DNA of 64,000 nt from Sphingomonas panni (GCF_022664435.1 NZ_JAKREU010000009.1:85943-149942), one strand, 5' to 3'. Shown: positions 9,118 to 17,827, numbered from the stretch's first letter. Notes: generated by a model from the letters alone, not told the origin. Made by a program: numbers and translations.

Positions 9118-10013
9118 GCCACGCTCTCCGACCCCGCGATCGGTTCGACGCGCACCCGGCGGCGCTTCGACGTGACCATCAGGTAGATGCCGATCGCGAT
9201 CATCGGCAGGGTCAGCCACTGGCCCATGTGCAGGCCGGTCGCCTGGGCGAATTCGACCAGCTGCGCGTCCGGCTCGCGCCAGAATTCGATGATGAAGCGC
9301 GCGACGCCGAACCCGGCCATGCCGGTGCCGAGCAGGAAGCCGGGCTTGTACCGCGCATCGGTGCGCCAGAAGAGGAAGGACAGGATCAGGAACAGGATCA
9401 GCCCTTCGCCCAGTCCTTCATAAAGCTGGCTGGGGTGGCGTGCCGGGTCGAGTCCGCCGGGCACGGTGCGCGGGAACACGATCGCCCAGGGTGCGTCGCT
9501 CGGCTTGCCCCACAATTCGCCGTTCACGAAATTGGCGATACGGCCGAGGAACTGGCCGATCGGCGCGACGCAGGTAACGTAATCGGCGACGCGCAGGGGG
9601 CGCAGGCCATGTTTGCGCGACAGCCACCAGATGCCGAGGATCAGCCCGACCATGCCGCCATGGAACGACATGCCGCCATCCCACAGCCGCAGGATCTTGA
9701 TCGGGTTGGCGAACATTTCGGGCGCATAGAAGATCGCATAGCCCAGCCGCCCGCCAAGGATGATGCCGAGCGTCGCGTAGAAAACGAAGTCGTCGGCGTG
9801 ACGCCGCGCCATCGGCGCGCCCGGCTGGTCGAGCAGCTTGAGCAGATACCACCATCCGGCGAGGATGCCGGTGATATAGGCCAGCGAATACCATTTCAGC
9901 TGGAAGAAGCCGAGGTCGAGCGCGACCGGACTAAGCCCCAGATCGACATAGCGGATATGGCCGGCGGCCATGCCGACTTCGCCGGTGGCGGCGGCGAGGG
10001 TGGATAGGATCAA
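9114..10013 (-). CDS. lgt: Prolipoprotein diacylglyceryl transferase
   Basis: Lgt transfers diacylglycerol from phosphatidylglycerol to the lipobox cysteine of prelipoproteins in the inner membrane. The 299-residue protein shows seven or so membrane segments and the signature region [20 protein letters not shown] with the essential Arg/Asn, then [13 protein letters not shown]. The start is TTG at 10013, giving [11 protein letters not shown], with GGAG 9 nt upstream; the frame stays open to 10160 but that extension is proline-rich and unlike Lgt. It leads the operon with the MidA-like, GNAT and pgeF genes. Lipoproteins such as the PBP activator at 34002 are its expected clients. Confidence 0.96.
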   Translation of the reverse strand: MILSTLAAATGEVGMAAGHIRYVDLGLSPVALDLGFFQLKWYSLAYITGILAGWWYLLKLLDQPGAPMARRHADDFVFYATLGIILGGRLGYAIFYAPEMFANPIKILRLWDGGMSFHGGMVGLILGIWWLSRKHGLRPLRVADYVTCVAPIGQFLGRIANFVNGELWGKPSDAPWAIVFPRTVPGGLDPARHPSQLYEGLGEGLILFLILSFLFWRTDARYKPGFLLGTGMAGFGVARFIIEFWREPDAQLVEFAQATGLHMGQWLTLPMIAIGIYLMVTSKRRRVRVEPIAGSESVA

Positions 10014-10334
10014 GGGAATAGGCTCCGGCTGTGGTGCCGGGCGTAATATCGGGGTTGGCGGGTGAGGGGAACCACCGACCGTCATTCGGGAACCCGGGGT
10101 GGGCGGACCGGCACATGGGGGGAAGCGCCTTGGTCCGCCCGGATTGAAGCGCGAACGCATCGGGTGGCTCTACCCCTGCAGACGCCGTGCCAGTTCAATG
10201 CTCTTGCGGTTTTCCGGCATCGGACTGGTTAACGTCGCGCACACCAACGGGGCGGGTGTAAACATTCCCGACAGCATGGCGGGGCGCAAAGATTACGCTT
10301 GTAAACGAAATGACCACGGGTGTAGTCATTGCTC
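10014..10334. other. Divergent intergenic region between lgt and the BlaI-like gene
   Basis: This 321-nt gap holds no convincing gene. The part near lgt is GC-rich; the 70 nt next to the repressor gene are less GC-rich and contain two dyads described separately. Both promoters must lie here. Confidence 0.6.
10293..10329. promoter_or_regulatory. Two candidate BlaI-type operators ahead of the repressor gene
   Basis: The first is the perfect dyad TTACGCTTGTAA at 10293-10304. The second, ATGACCACGGGTGTAGTCAT at 10310-10329, has ATGAC/GTCAT arms and a TGTAGTC half-site like the known MecI/BlaI box (ACTACA..TGTAGT). Their centres are about 21 nt apart, roughly two helix turns, and the second ends 5 nt before the repressor ATG. 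This suits autorepression by a dimeric BlaI protein. The assignment is by similarity only. Confidence 0.55.
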
Positions 10335-10703
10335 ATGGCCGAACGAATCAGCGATGCCGAGCACGCCGTGATGGAAGTGCTCTGGGACAGGAACCCGCTC
10401 ACCGCGCAGGAGGTGGTCGAACGCGTCGCCCCGGCGCGGGGCTGGACCGCGAACACCGTCAAGACCCTGCTCGGCCGGCTGCTGGCCAAGGACGTGGTCG
10501 GCGCGGAGGAGGACGGGCGGCGCTATCGCTATCGCCCGCTGGTCGCGCGCGAGGAATATGTCGCGGGTGAGTCGCAGCGGTTCATCGACAAGCTGTTCGG
10601 CGGCAGCCTGACGCCGCTGGTCGCGCATCTGGCCGAACGCGACCAGCTGAGCGCGAAGGAAATCGACGAGATCGAGGCTCTGTTGAAGGCGCTGAAACAA
10701 TGA
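10335..10703 (+). CDS. BlaI/MecI/CopY family winged-helix repressor
   Basis: A 122-residue dimeric repressor. The N-terminal winged helix is seen in SDAEHAVMEVLWDRNPLTAQ, the recognition region in GWTANTVKTLLGRLLAKDVV, and the C-terminal dimer helix in LSAKEIDEIEALLKALKQ. In the family, cleavage by a membrane M56 protease relieves repression; the next gene, overlapping by 4 nt, encodes such a protease. The ATG at 10335 was preferred to TTG at 10329. No beta-lactamase gene is next to the pair, so the targets are unknown apart from its own promoter. Confidence 0.92.
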   Translation: MAERISDAEHAVMEVLWDRNPLTAQEVVERVAPARGWTANTVKTLLGRLLAKDVVGAEEDGRRYRYRPLVAREEYVAGESQRFIDKLFGGSLTPLVAHLAERDQLSAKEIDEIEALLKALKQ

Positions 10704-12382
10704 TCGGATGGGCGGTGGAGACGATCGCGGCGACCACGCTGCTGATGCTGCTGGTGCTGATGTTGCGCGGCCCCGTCGCGCGACGCTTCGGTCCGCAGGC
10801 GGCCTATGCGCTCTGGGCGCTGCCGGCGCTGCGCATGATCCTCCCGCCCATCCCCGAAAGCTGGCGTCCGGTGGAGTTCCACCCGATCGGCGCGGCGACC
10901 GAACCCGGCATCATCATGCTGGGCGTGCCGGTCGCCGAGGTGCCCGCCCTGCCACAGGGTTGGGGCATGGCCGACGTGCCGCTGATCGTCGTCGCGTTGT
11001 GGCTGCTGGGCGCGGTCGCGTTCGTCGCGTGGCATATCGTGCAGCATCAGCGTTTCTGCGCGAAGGTGCTGGCATCGGGCCGGGCCAGGGGCGTGGCGGG
11101 CGGCCATGTCCGCATGATCGAGACGCGCCATGCCGCCGGGCCGCTCGCCTTCGGGGTGATCCATCGCTACGTCGCGATGCCGGTCGATTTCCGCGAACGC
11201 TATGACGAGCGGGAACAGGCGTTGGCGCTGGCGCACGAGCTGGGCCACCATGCGCGCGGCGACCTGCTGGCGAACTGGGTCGCGCTGGTCGTGCTGGGCT
11301 GCCACTGGTTCAATCCGGTCGCGTGGCGGGCCTTCCGCGCATTTCGCGCGGACCAGGAAATGGCGTGCGACGCGATGGTGCTGGCCCGCGCCACGCCGGG
11401 CGTCCGTCACGCCTATGCCACCGCCATCGTCAAGTCCGCGCATGGCCAGGGGCTGTCCGCCGCCTGCCATCTGCACAGTGTCAACGAACTGAAAGGGAGA
11501 CTCATCATGTTGTCGAAGCACCGGGTGATGTCGCCCGCCACCCGCCGCGTTGCCGGCGGTGCGACGCTGGCGCTGGCCATCGTCGGTCTGGGAATGACCG
11601 CGTCGGGGACGAAGGCGGCGGAGACGATCCGTTCGAAGGTCGAAACCGCGACCGGCGTCGACATCGCCCAAGTCGAGGCGCAGGCCGCCGACGTCCTCGC
11701 TCCCGTAGCGGCGATCGTCCCGGCGCAGGCGGCGACGCTGCCGGTGATCGCGGCCGAGCCGGCACCCGAGACACAGCCGACGGTGCCAGCCACCGTGGCT
11801 ACCCCGAAAATCATCGTCGTTCCCGCCGCATCGGGCCTGAGCGCGCAGTCGAAGCCCTCCGCAGCCGGTGCCAAGCCCCGTCAGTTCACGATGCGCAGCG
11901 ACGATGGCGTGCGCAAGATCGTCGTCCAGCGTTTCGACGCCAACGGCAAGCTGCTGGGCCAGACGGTCAACGACATTCCTGAAATCCAGGTCAAAACTGC
12001 CGATTGCGGCCCCGGCAACCCCCAGCAGACCAGCATCACCCGCACCGAAGGCGGCAAGCAGGTCACCGTCATCTGTTCGGACCGCATCCGCATCATCACC
12101 CGCGACGCCGAATTCCGTGCCGGACAGGGCGTGAAGATGGCGGAGCTGGCCATGGCCCGCGCCATGCAGGGCGAGGCTCGCGCTGCGCAGGGCCAGGCAC
12201 AGGCCATGCAGGGTGCCGCCTATGCCCGGCAGGGATTGCAGGCGGCGCTGGCCGGACTGCGTTCCGCCCGGGCGTCGATCGTCGCGAACGGCGACATGCC
12301 GGCGGGTGCGCGGACCAGCGCGCTGCAGGGCATCGACGACAGCATCCGCGAAGTGCAGGCCGAACTCTCCGCAAAGCAATAA
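10700..12382 (+). CDS. BlaR1-like M56 membrane metallopeptidase with an atypical periplasmic tail
   Basis: A 560-residue protein. The N-terminal half has about three membrane segments (residues 8-24, 36-50, 93-112) and the zinc motif HELGHH (His179, Glu180, His183) of the M56 family, with a further membrane segment near 290-310. The part after about residue 310 is not a penicillin-binding sensor domain: no SxxK/SxN/KTG set is visible, and it is rich in Ala, Gln and Met (MARAMQGEARAAQGQAQAMQ). In the family this protein senses a signal and cleaves the paired BlaI repressor. Here the signal is unlikely to be a beta-lactam bound in the usual way. The tail resembles those of sphingomonad M56 proteins but cannot be given a function. 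Confidence 0.87.
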   Translation: MIGWAVETIAATTLLMLLVLMLRGPVARRFGPQAAYALWALPALRMILPPIPESWRPVEFHPIGAATEPGIIMLGVPVAEVPALPQGWGMADVPLIVVALWLLGAVAFVAWHIVQHQRFCAKVLASGRARGVAGGHVRMIETRHAAGPLAFGVIHRYVAMPVDFRERYDEREQALALAHELGHHARGDLLANWVALVVLGCHWFNPVAWRAFRAFRADQEMACDAMVLARATPGVRHAYATAIVKSAHGQGLSAACHLHSVNELKGRLIMLSKHRVMSPATRRVAGGATLALAIVGLGMTASGTKAAETIRSKVETATGVDIAQVEAQAADVLAPVAAIVPAQAATLPVIAAEPAPETQPTVPATVATPKIIVVPAASGLSAQSKPSAAGAKPRQFTMRSDDGVRKIVVQRFDANGKLLGQTVNDIPEIQVKTADCGPGNPQQTSITRTEGGKQVTVICSDRIRIITRDAEFRAGQGVKMAELAMARAMQGEARAAQGQAQAMQGAAYARQGLQAALAGLRSARASIVANGDMPAGARTSALQGIDDSIREVQAELSAKQ

Positions 12383-12505
12383 TCCGGGTTCGCGGACGTT
12401 CTGCCCCGTTCGTCCGCGACAGGGCCGGTCGGCACCATGCCGGCCGGCCCATCGTCTTGCCCATCTGCTTGCATCGCGCCCGCCCGACCGCCATCTGATA
12501 CGGTA

Positions 12506-13363
12506 ATGGCTGAATATCCCCCCGGCATCGCCCAGCCGCTCGAACCGCTGGTGACCCGCGTGCTGGCGCGCAACGCATCGCCCTATACCCATAGCGGCAC
12601 GCAGAGCTTCGTCGTCGGCGGCACCGGCGCAGTCGCGATCATCGATCCGGGGCCGGTCGACGATGTGCATCTCGACGCGCTGCTGGACGTGGTCGGCGAC
12701 CGGCAGGTCGCGGCGATCCTGTGTACCCATACCCACCGCGATCACAGTCCGGCGGCGCGCCCGCTGGCGGAGCGGACCGGCGCACCGATCATCGGCTGCG
12801 CCGCGCTGACGATGGACGATGCCGGCCCGCGCGCCGATGCCGCATTCGATGTCGACTATCGTCCCGACCGGGTGCTGGGCGATGGCGAGGTGTTGGCGGG
12901 CGATGGCTGGACGCTGGTCGCGGTCGCGACGCCGGGCCATACCTCGAACCACCTCGCCTTCGCCCTGCCGGAAACGGGCGCGTTGTTCAGCGGCGATCAT
13001 GTCATGGGCTGGTCGACGACGATCGTCTCGCCGCCCGATGGCGACATGGGCGATTACATGGCCAGCCTCGACAAGCTGCTGGGGCGTGAGGACCGGGTCT
13101 ATTACCCCGCGCATGGCGATCAGGTCGACAATCCCCGCCGGCTGGTGCGCGGGATGCTGGGCCATCGCAAGCAGCGCGAGGGACAGATCGCCCGCGCCAT
13201 CGAACGCGGCACCCATGACGTGCCGACGATGGTCGCCGGCATGTATGTCGGGCTGCATCCGAAACTGCTGGGCGCGGCGGAGCGGTCGGTGCTGGCGCAT
13301 CTGATCGACATGGAACGGCGCGGGATGGTGCGACGGGAGGGCGCGACATGGCATCGCATGTAA
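12506..13363 (+). CDS. Metallo-beta-lactamase fold hydrolase (LACTB2-like)
   Basis: A 285-residue cytoplasmic hydrolase with the dinuclear zinc motif THTHRDH (about residues 73-79), a later histidine in TPGHTSNH, the bridging aspartate in FSGDHVMG and a final histidine in YYPAHGDQV. The last 70 residues form a winged-helix-like tail, as in LACTB2-type MBL proteins, some of which are ribonucleases; others are thioesterases. The start ATG at 12506 was preferred over an upstream in-frame ATG at 12437 because family similarity begins near AEYPPGIAQ. It overlaps the next gene by 16 nt, so the two are co-translated. Confidence 0.88.
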   Translation: MAEYPPGIAQPLEPLVTRVLARNASPYTHSGTQSFVVGGTGAVAIIDPGPVDDVHLDALLDVVGDRQVAAILCTHTHRDHSPAARPLAERTGAPIIGCAALTMDDAGPRADAAFDVDYRPDRVLGDGEVLAGDGWTLVAVATPGHTSNHLAFALPETGALFSGDHVMGWSTTIVSPPDGDMGDYMASLDKLLGREDRVYYPAHGDQVDNPRRLVRGMLGHRKQREGQIARAIERGTHDVPTMVAGMYVGLHPKLLGAAERSVLAHLIDMERRGMVRREGATWHRM

Positions 13364-14064
13364 GGCCGCAGGCAGTCCGGCTGGCGGTGGCGGTCGTCGT
13401 CCTGCTGGCGCTGGGCGTCGGCGGCTGGATCGGGTGGCAGCGCTATCAGGAACGCTACACCGTCACCACCGAGCCGGACAGCGGACAGGCGGTCACCCGG
13501 ATCATCACCGCGCGGCTGTCGGGGGCGAGTGCGCTCAAGGTCGCGTCGCTCAGCGGCACGTTGCAGGCCACGGCCAGCGACGTGCGCGGCTTTGGCTGGC
13601 TGCGCAGCGATCAGGTGGTCAAGATGCCCTATACGGTCGATTATTTCGTCGATCTGGGCGGGATCGGCGAGGGGCAGTTGAGCTGGTCGGCCGATACGCG
13701 GACGCTGGTGGTCGACGCGCCCGACGTGACGGTTGCGAAGCCGAACATCGACGAGGCGGGGCGGACGCTCAGCGAAACCCACGGGATGATCGTCACCCGC
13801 GACGCCGCCGCCGCGCTGGCGCAGCGTGTGTCGGCGGTGGCGCAGGGCCGTGCCGAGCGCGAGGCGCGCAGTCCCGAACGGCTGGCACAGGCGCGCGAAC
13901 TGGCGCGGGCCAGTCTCGCCCGCGTGCTGGCCGCCCCGCTCGCGGCGGCGGGTGAGGGCGATGTGCGGGTCGTCGTGACCTTCCCGGCGGAGCGCGGCGT
14001 GCGCAATGCCGAACGCTGGGACGTATCCGCGCGGCCGGCCGACGTGTTGGGCAATCGGCGGTGA
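13348..14064 (+). CDS. DUF4230 membrane-anchored protein
   Basis: A 238-residue protein with one N-terminal membrane segment (about residues 10-28) and an extracytoplasmic DUF4230 domain. The sequence ALKVASLSGTLQATASD and the later DVTVAKPNID are typical of that family, whose function is unknown. The C-terminal third is a charged, alanine- and arginine-rich helix (about residues 150-200) that may be a coiled coil. It overlaps the MBL hydrolase gene by 16 nt, suggesting a shared job. Confidence 0.82.
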   Translation: MASHVRPQAVRLAVAVVVLLALGVGGWIGWQRYQERYTVTTEPDSGQAVTRIITARLSGASALKVASLSGTLQATASDVRGFGWLRSDQVVKMPYTVDYFVDLGGIGEGQLSWSADTRTLVVDAPDVTVAKPNIDEAGRTLSETHGMIVTRDAAAALAQRVSAVAQGRAEREARSPERLAQARELARASLARVLAAPLAAAGEGDVRVVVTFPAERGVRNAERWDVSARPADVLGNRR

Positions 14065-14153
14065 TTTGCGGCCCTTTGTGCAACGGAGGGGCGGATGTCC
14101 CGCTTGCGGTGCGGTCGGGACCGACCTAGGGGCAGGGCCACAGGGAGACGATG

Positions 14154-15149
14154 ATGAACGCGCGCACCGAATTGCCCACCGGCACCGACCTGCTGGCCGA
14201 AATCGACCGGCTGCGCCGTGAGCGCAACGCCGTCATCCTCGGCCATTATTACCAGAAGCCCGAGATTCAGGACCTGGCGGACTTCGTCGGCGACAGTCTC
14301 GACCTCAGCCGCAAGGCGGCGGCGACCGATGCCGATGTCATCGCCTTCTGCGGCGTGCGCTTCATGGCGGAAACGGCGAAAATCCTGTCGCCCGACAAGA
14401 CGGTGATCCTGCCCGACATGGATGCCGGCTGTTCGCTGGAGGATAGCTGTCCGCCCGAACAGTTCGCCGCCTTCCGTGCGCAGCATCCCGACCACATCGC
14501 GCTGACCTATATCAACTGCTCGACCGAGGTGAAGGCGCTCAGCGACATCATCGTCACCTCGTCCTCGGCGGAAAAGATCCTGGCGCAGCTGCCCGCCGAC
14601 CAGAAGGTGATCTTCGGTCCCGACCGCAATCTCGGCGGCTATCTGATGCGCAAGACCGGGCGTGACATGCTGTTGTGGCCGGGCGTCTGCATCGTCCACG
14701 AAGCGTTCAGCGAAACGGAACTGCTCAAGCTGAAGGCGCAGCACCCCGGCGCCCCGGTCGCGGCGCATCCCGAATGCCCGGCGATCATCCTCGACCATGC
14801 CGATTATGTCGGGTCGACCAGCGGCATCCTCGATTATGCCAAGGCGATGGCCGGCGACACGCTGATCGTCGCGACCGAACCGCATATCATCCACCAGATG
14901 GAAAAGGCGGTGCCGGAAAAGACGTTCATCGGCGCACCGGGCGCGGACGGCAACTGCAACTGCAATATCTGCCCGTATATGGCGCTCAACACGCTGGAAA
15001 AGCTTTATATCGCGCTGCGCGACCTGTCGCCGCGGATCGAGATCGAGGAAGGGCTGCGCGTCAAGGCGAAGGTATCGCTCGACCGGATGCTGGCGATGGC
15101 GAGCGGCACGGTCGGGCTGGGCGATCTGGGGCCGCTGCGCGTAAGCTGA
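14154..15149 (+). CDS. nadA: Quinolinate synthase A
   Basis: NadA condenses iminoaspartate with dihydroxyacetone phosphate to quinolinate in de novo NAD synthesis, using a [4Fe-4S] cluster. The 331-residue protein opens with [20 protein letters not shown], characteristic of the family. Candidate cluster cysteines lie in [11 protein letters not shown], in the central [12 protein letters not shown] region and in [15 protein letters not shown] near the C-terminus. Two ATGs occur, at 14151 and 14154; the second has better spacing from the GGGAG site. nadB and nadC are not adjacent, so the gene appears to stand alone. Confidence 0.96.
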   Translation: MNARTELPTGTDLLAEIDRLRRERNAVILGHYYQKPEIQDLADFVGDSLDLSRKAAATDADVIAFCGVRFMAETAKILSPDKTVILPDMDAGCSLEDSCPPEQFAAFRAQHPDHIALTYINCSTEVKALSDIIVTSSSAEKILAQLPADQKVIFGPDRNLGGYLMRKTGRDMLLWPGVCIVHEAFSETELLKLKAQHPGAPVAAHPECPAIILDHADYVGSTSGILDYAKAMAGDTLIVATEPHIIHQMEKAVPEKTFIGAPGADGNCNCNICPYMALNTLEKLYIALRDLSPRIEIEEGLRVKAKVSLDRMLAMASGTVGLGDLGPLRVS

Positions 15150-15162
15150 CCCATAGCCGCAC

Positions 15163-15189
15163 GTCACCCCGGCCTTGCGCCGGGGTCCC
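15163..15189. repeat. Single hairpin repeat arm
   Basis: GTCACCCCGGCCTTGCGCCG continues into GGGGTCCC, forming one stem-loop. It resembles the first arm of the element at 40051. It sits just after nadA and ahead of the convergent TspO-like gene, so it may serve as a two-way terminator. Confidence 0.6.
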
Positions 15190-15218
15190 GCTTCTTCTTC
15201 TACGATGCGCGGTCTGCC

Positions 15219-16013
15219 TTACCGCCCCAGCCAGTGCCGCACGCCACCGCGCGACAGCCCGGTGAGCGTCCCGACGACCACCAGCAATGCCGCGGCGAGG
15301 ACGGCCAGCGCCACCAGCGTCGCGGCCTGTCCGCCCGCCGCCCAGATCGCCGCCAGCGCCCACAGGAACACCAGCGCATAGGGCGGACAGCCGCGCGTCG
15401 CGATCAGCGCCGCCGCGGCGATTGCGCCGGCAACGACCAGCAACAGCGCCGAAACCAGCGGCGCGGACGCTCCGGCATCGATCCCGTGGAAGCGCAGCGA
15501 CGCGGCGATGTTGACGATCGACGCGACCGTCAGCCAGCTGGCGAGCGCGGTCAGCGGCAGCGCGGCGGACCAGCGCTCTCCGGCGGAAAAGCCGTGCGGC
15601 CAGCCGGCAAAGGTCCTGAGCGTCGCGAGCAGGCAGGCGAGCGTGAACAGGATGATGATCGCCGAGGGAAAGCTCAGCCCGAACAGCTGCGTATAGGCGG
15701 CCCAGAGCGCATTGCCGAGAAACGCGCCCGAGGCGGGCATCCGCAGCCGTGCGAGCAGCGGATTGCCGCGTTGCTTCGGCAGTGCCTGATACACCGCAAA
15801 GACCAGCGTGCCGGTATAGAGCGCGCCCCAGATCGCGAATGCCCAGCCGGCCGGCGTCACCAACGTGCGCACCATGTTCGACTGTTCGCCGATGCTGCGC
15901 CCGATGCCGATGGCCGGCAGGAGCGGGGTCAGCAGCTGCGATACGGTGCAGAGGATCGGGATGGCGCGGGCGAGCGGCGACGCATCGCTGGTTCTGAGGG
16001 CACGGGTCGGCAT
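15219..16013 (-). CDS. TspO/MBR-related multi-span membrane protein (tryptophan-rich sensory type)
   Basis: A 264-residue integral membrane protein with about eight hydrophobic segments. The segment LVTPAGWAFAIWGALYTGTL resembles the PxGWxFxxxWxxLY helix of TspO/MBR proteins, and FGLSFPSAIIILF resembles a later helix of the same family. It is longer than classical TspO (about 160 residues) and fits the extended group annotated as tryptophan-rich sensory proteins, some of which bind porphyrins. The ligand here is not known. The ATG at 16013 is the only reasonable start. It lies downstream of the dgo operon on the same strand but is separated from it by 309 nt of repeats. Confidence 0.65.
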   Translation of the reverse strand: MPTRALRTSDASPLARAIPILCTVSQLLTPLLPAIGIGRSIGEQSNMVRTLVTPAGWAFAIWGALYTGTLVFAVYQALPKQRGNPLLARLRMPASGAFLGNALWAAYTQLFGLSFPSAIIILFTLACLLATLRTFAGWPHGFSAGERWSAALPLTALASWLTVASIVNIAASLRFHGIDAGASAPLVSALLLVVAGAIAAAALIATRGCPPYALVFLWALAAIWAAGGQAATLVALAVLAAALLVVVGTLTGLSRGGVRHWLGR

Positions 16014-16159
16014 GTCCCTGCAAACTCGTTACGCGGCGTTCGGTTGCCGGAGACGGAAACCGTTCGATCCGGGCTTTCGGAGCCGGGACGCTTGCCCCCT
16101 TGCCGTATCCCCGCGCAGGCAGGGATTCAGGGTTGCAGGCGCCAACCGCTCCCCAAATC

Positions 16160-16256
16160 CGTCATTCCCGCGCAGGCGGGAATCCATAGACACTGCCGGT
16201 TCGGCTGGAGTCGCAACGTCGGCGTCTATGGACTCCCGCCTTCGCGGGAGTGACGA
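16160..16256. repeat. 97-nt paired inverted repeat (family A, copy 2)
   Basis: It begins CGTCATTCCCGCGCAGGCGG and ends CCTTCGCGGGAGTGACGA, exactly 97 nt. Its right end is directly joined to the GATTGC array, whose first unit overlaps the final GA of the element. Confidence 0.88.
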
Positions 16257-16308
16257 TTGCGATTGCGATTGCGATTGCGATTGCGATTGCGATTGCGATT
16301 GCGATTGC
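16255..16308. repeat. Hexanucleotide microsatellite (GATTGC)9
   Basis: Nine perfect, uninterrupted copies of GATTGC run for 54 nt. The array begins at the edge of a family A element and ends 14 nt before the dgoA stop codon. Being perfect, it is likely recent or unstable in length. It lies in the 3' region of the dgo transcript and does not alter any reading frame. Confidence 0.97.
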
Positions 16309-16322
16309 GGAAGAGGTGCCCT

Positions 16323-16961
16323 TTACCGCTCCAGCGCGTTCAATGCCGCGACAAACGCCCGCGCGCGTTCGCCGACCGTCGCCGCGTCCATGCCCGGCAC
16401 GTACAGCGCCGAACCGAGGCCATAGCCCGCCGCGCCCGCCTTGTGCCAATCCTCCAGCACCGACGGCACGATCCCGCCGACCGGCAGCATCCTGACGTCG
16501 CGCGGCAGGACGGCGCGCATCGCCTTCAGCACGACGGGGCTGGCGGCTTCGGCGGGGAACAGCTTCAGCGCCGCCGCACCCGCCTCCAGCGCGGCAAAGG
16601 CTTCGGTGGGGGTGGCGATGCCGGGCATGGCGACCAGCCCGCGCTCGGCCGCCGCCGCAATGACGGCGGTATTGGCGTTGGGGGAGATGATGAGCGTGCC
16701 GCCCGCCGCCTCGACCTGCGCGACCTGATCGACGCTCAGCACGGTGCCCGCGCCGACGACGGCATAGCCTTCCAGCTTCTTCGACAGGCGGGTGATGCTC
16801 TCATAGGGATCGGGCGAGTTCAGCGGCACCTCGACGATGGTGAAGCCGGCGTCGAGCAGCGCGTCGCCGATGGCTTCCACCTCGTGCGGCTGTACTCCGC
16901 GCAGGATCGCGACGAGGGGGCAACGGGCAAAGGCGGCGTCGAAGGCGGTCAGGTGGCTCAT
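16323..16961 (-). CDS. dgoA: 2-dehydro-3-deoxy-6-phosphogalactonate aldolase
   Basis: Cleaves KDPGal to pyruvate and glyceraldehyde-3-phosphate in the De Ley-Doudoroff galactose pathway. The 212-residue class I aldolase has the Schiff-base lysine Lys133 in ALKLFPAE and catalytic Glu44 in IVEVPLNSP; the LNSP form marks the galactonate branch, where KDPG aldolases usually have LRTP. The ATG at 16961 overlaps the dgoK stop codon by 4 nt. It is the last gene of the symporter-dgoK-dgoA operon, repressed presumably by the divergent FadR-type regulator. Confidence 0.92.
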   Translation of the reverse strand: MSHLTAFDAAFARCPLVAILRGVQPHEVEAIGDALLDAGFTIVEVPLNSPDPYESITRLSKKLEGYAVVGAGTVLSVDQVAQVEAAGGTLIISPNANTAVIAAAAERGLVAMPGIATPTEAFAALEAGAAALKLFPAEAASPVVLKAMRAVLPRDVRMLPVGGIVPSVLEDWHKAGAAGYGLGSALYVPGMDAATVGERARAFVAALNALER

Positions 16962-17827
16962 GCGGACAACTTTCGAATCTGGGTGATGCCGGCGATAAAG
17001 GCTGCCTCGCACCCGCTGGCAAGGGCGCGACCGCCCAGCGTTTCGATCGCGGTGGCGTAGAGGGTGGCGAGATCCCCATCGGCGACGAGATGGACGTCGC
17101 GTCCCCCGCCGATCCGTGCGGCGACGTCGCTGCCGATCAGCACGCCGCTGGCATAGGAGGCGGCGTCCGCATCGCTGCGCAGGCCCAGGACATGGGCCGC
17201 GCGAACGCCGAACAGGCTGGCGGCAAGGTCACGCTTCGCCCCTTCGCGCACACCCTCGCGATACGCATCGCCGGCGGAGACCGGCGCGGTAAGCTGCGGG
17301 GCGAGCACGCCGCCGCCCTTCAGCAGCGCGAACAGCTCGCCGGTCATCGCGGTGGTAAAAGCGGAGACCTTGCCCCCGGTCAGCTCGACCCATTTGCAAT
17401 GGGTGCCCGGCTGGCACAGCAGCGCATCGGCGGGCACCTGTCCGGCGAGCGCTGCGCCGAGCAACTGTACTTCCTCGCCGCGCATCACGTCGCCATGGTG
17501 GCCGTCGGTGAAGGACAGACCCGGCACGATCGCGGTGCGGTCGTCGATCCATGTCAGTCGCGCGGCGATGTCGGCGATATCGGCCGGCACCGCGACGTAC
17601 GGCGCGACGCGCCAGCCGATGGTCGATCCGACCATGCCGGCCATCAGCGCCGGCAGGTCGCCCAGCTCGGCGCGGATCGCCGCCAGTTCGGCCGGATAGG
17701 CGTCGGCCGGGGTGGTCGACACCCCCTGCGGGCTGCGCAGCGTGGCGGCGATGCGCCCGTCCTCGACCCGGTAAGCCCGCCGGTTGGTCGTGCCCCAGTC
17801 GATGGCGATGAACGGGCTCACCACCAT
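16958..17827 (-). CDS. dgoK: 2-dehydro-3-deoxygalactonokinase
   Basis: Phosphorylates 2-keto-3-deoxygalactonate with ATP. The 289-residue protein has the actin/hexokinase-fold phosphate loop IDWGTTNRRAYRV, the segment GMVGSTIGW, and GTHCKWVEL, all typical of DgoK. The ATG at 17827 overlaps the symporter end by 10 nt; GTG codons at 17824 and 17821 are alternatives. The genes for galactose dehydrogenase, lactonase and galactonate dehydratase are not in the window, so the route is incomplete here. Confidence 0.92.
   Translation of the reverse strand: MVVSPFIAIDWGTTNRRAYRVEDGRIAATLRSPQGVSTTPADAYPAELAAIRAELGDLPALMAGMVGSTIGWRVAPYVAVPADIADIAARLTWIDDRTAIVPGLSFTDGHHGDVMRGEEVQLLGAALAGQVPADALLCQPGTHCKWVELTGGKVSAFTTAMTGELFALLKGGGVLAPQLTAPVSAGDAYREGVREGAKRDLAASLFGVRAAHVLGLRSDADAASYASGVLIGSDVAARIGGGRDVHLVADGDLATLYATAIETLGGRALASGCEAAFIAGITQIRKLSA

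Larger units (their letters stand above)
16014..16322. other. Repeat-filled intergenic region
   Basis: This 309-nt gap contains no gene. It holds, in order, a half family D arm (about 16105-16131), a full 97-nt family A element (16160-16256) and a GATTGC hexamer array (16255-16308). Open frames through it encode only low-complexity dipeptides. Confidence 0.8.

Noticed and set aside
10529..13354. 941-codon open frame on the minus strand across the BlaI, M56 and MBL genes
   Set aside because: It covers three well-supported genes on the other strand and its translation shows no recognisable family.
16257..17060. Frame starting in the GATTGC array and running opposite dgoA
   Set aside because: Its start is only translated microsatellite; the rest mirrors dgoA and dgoK.
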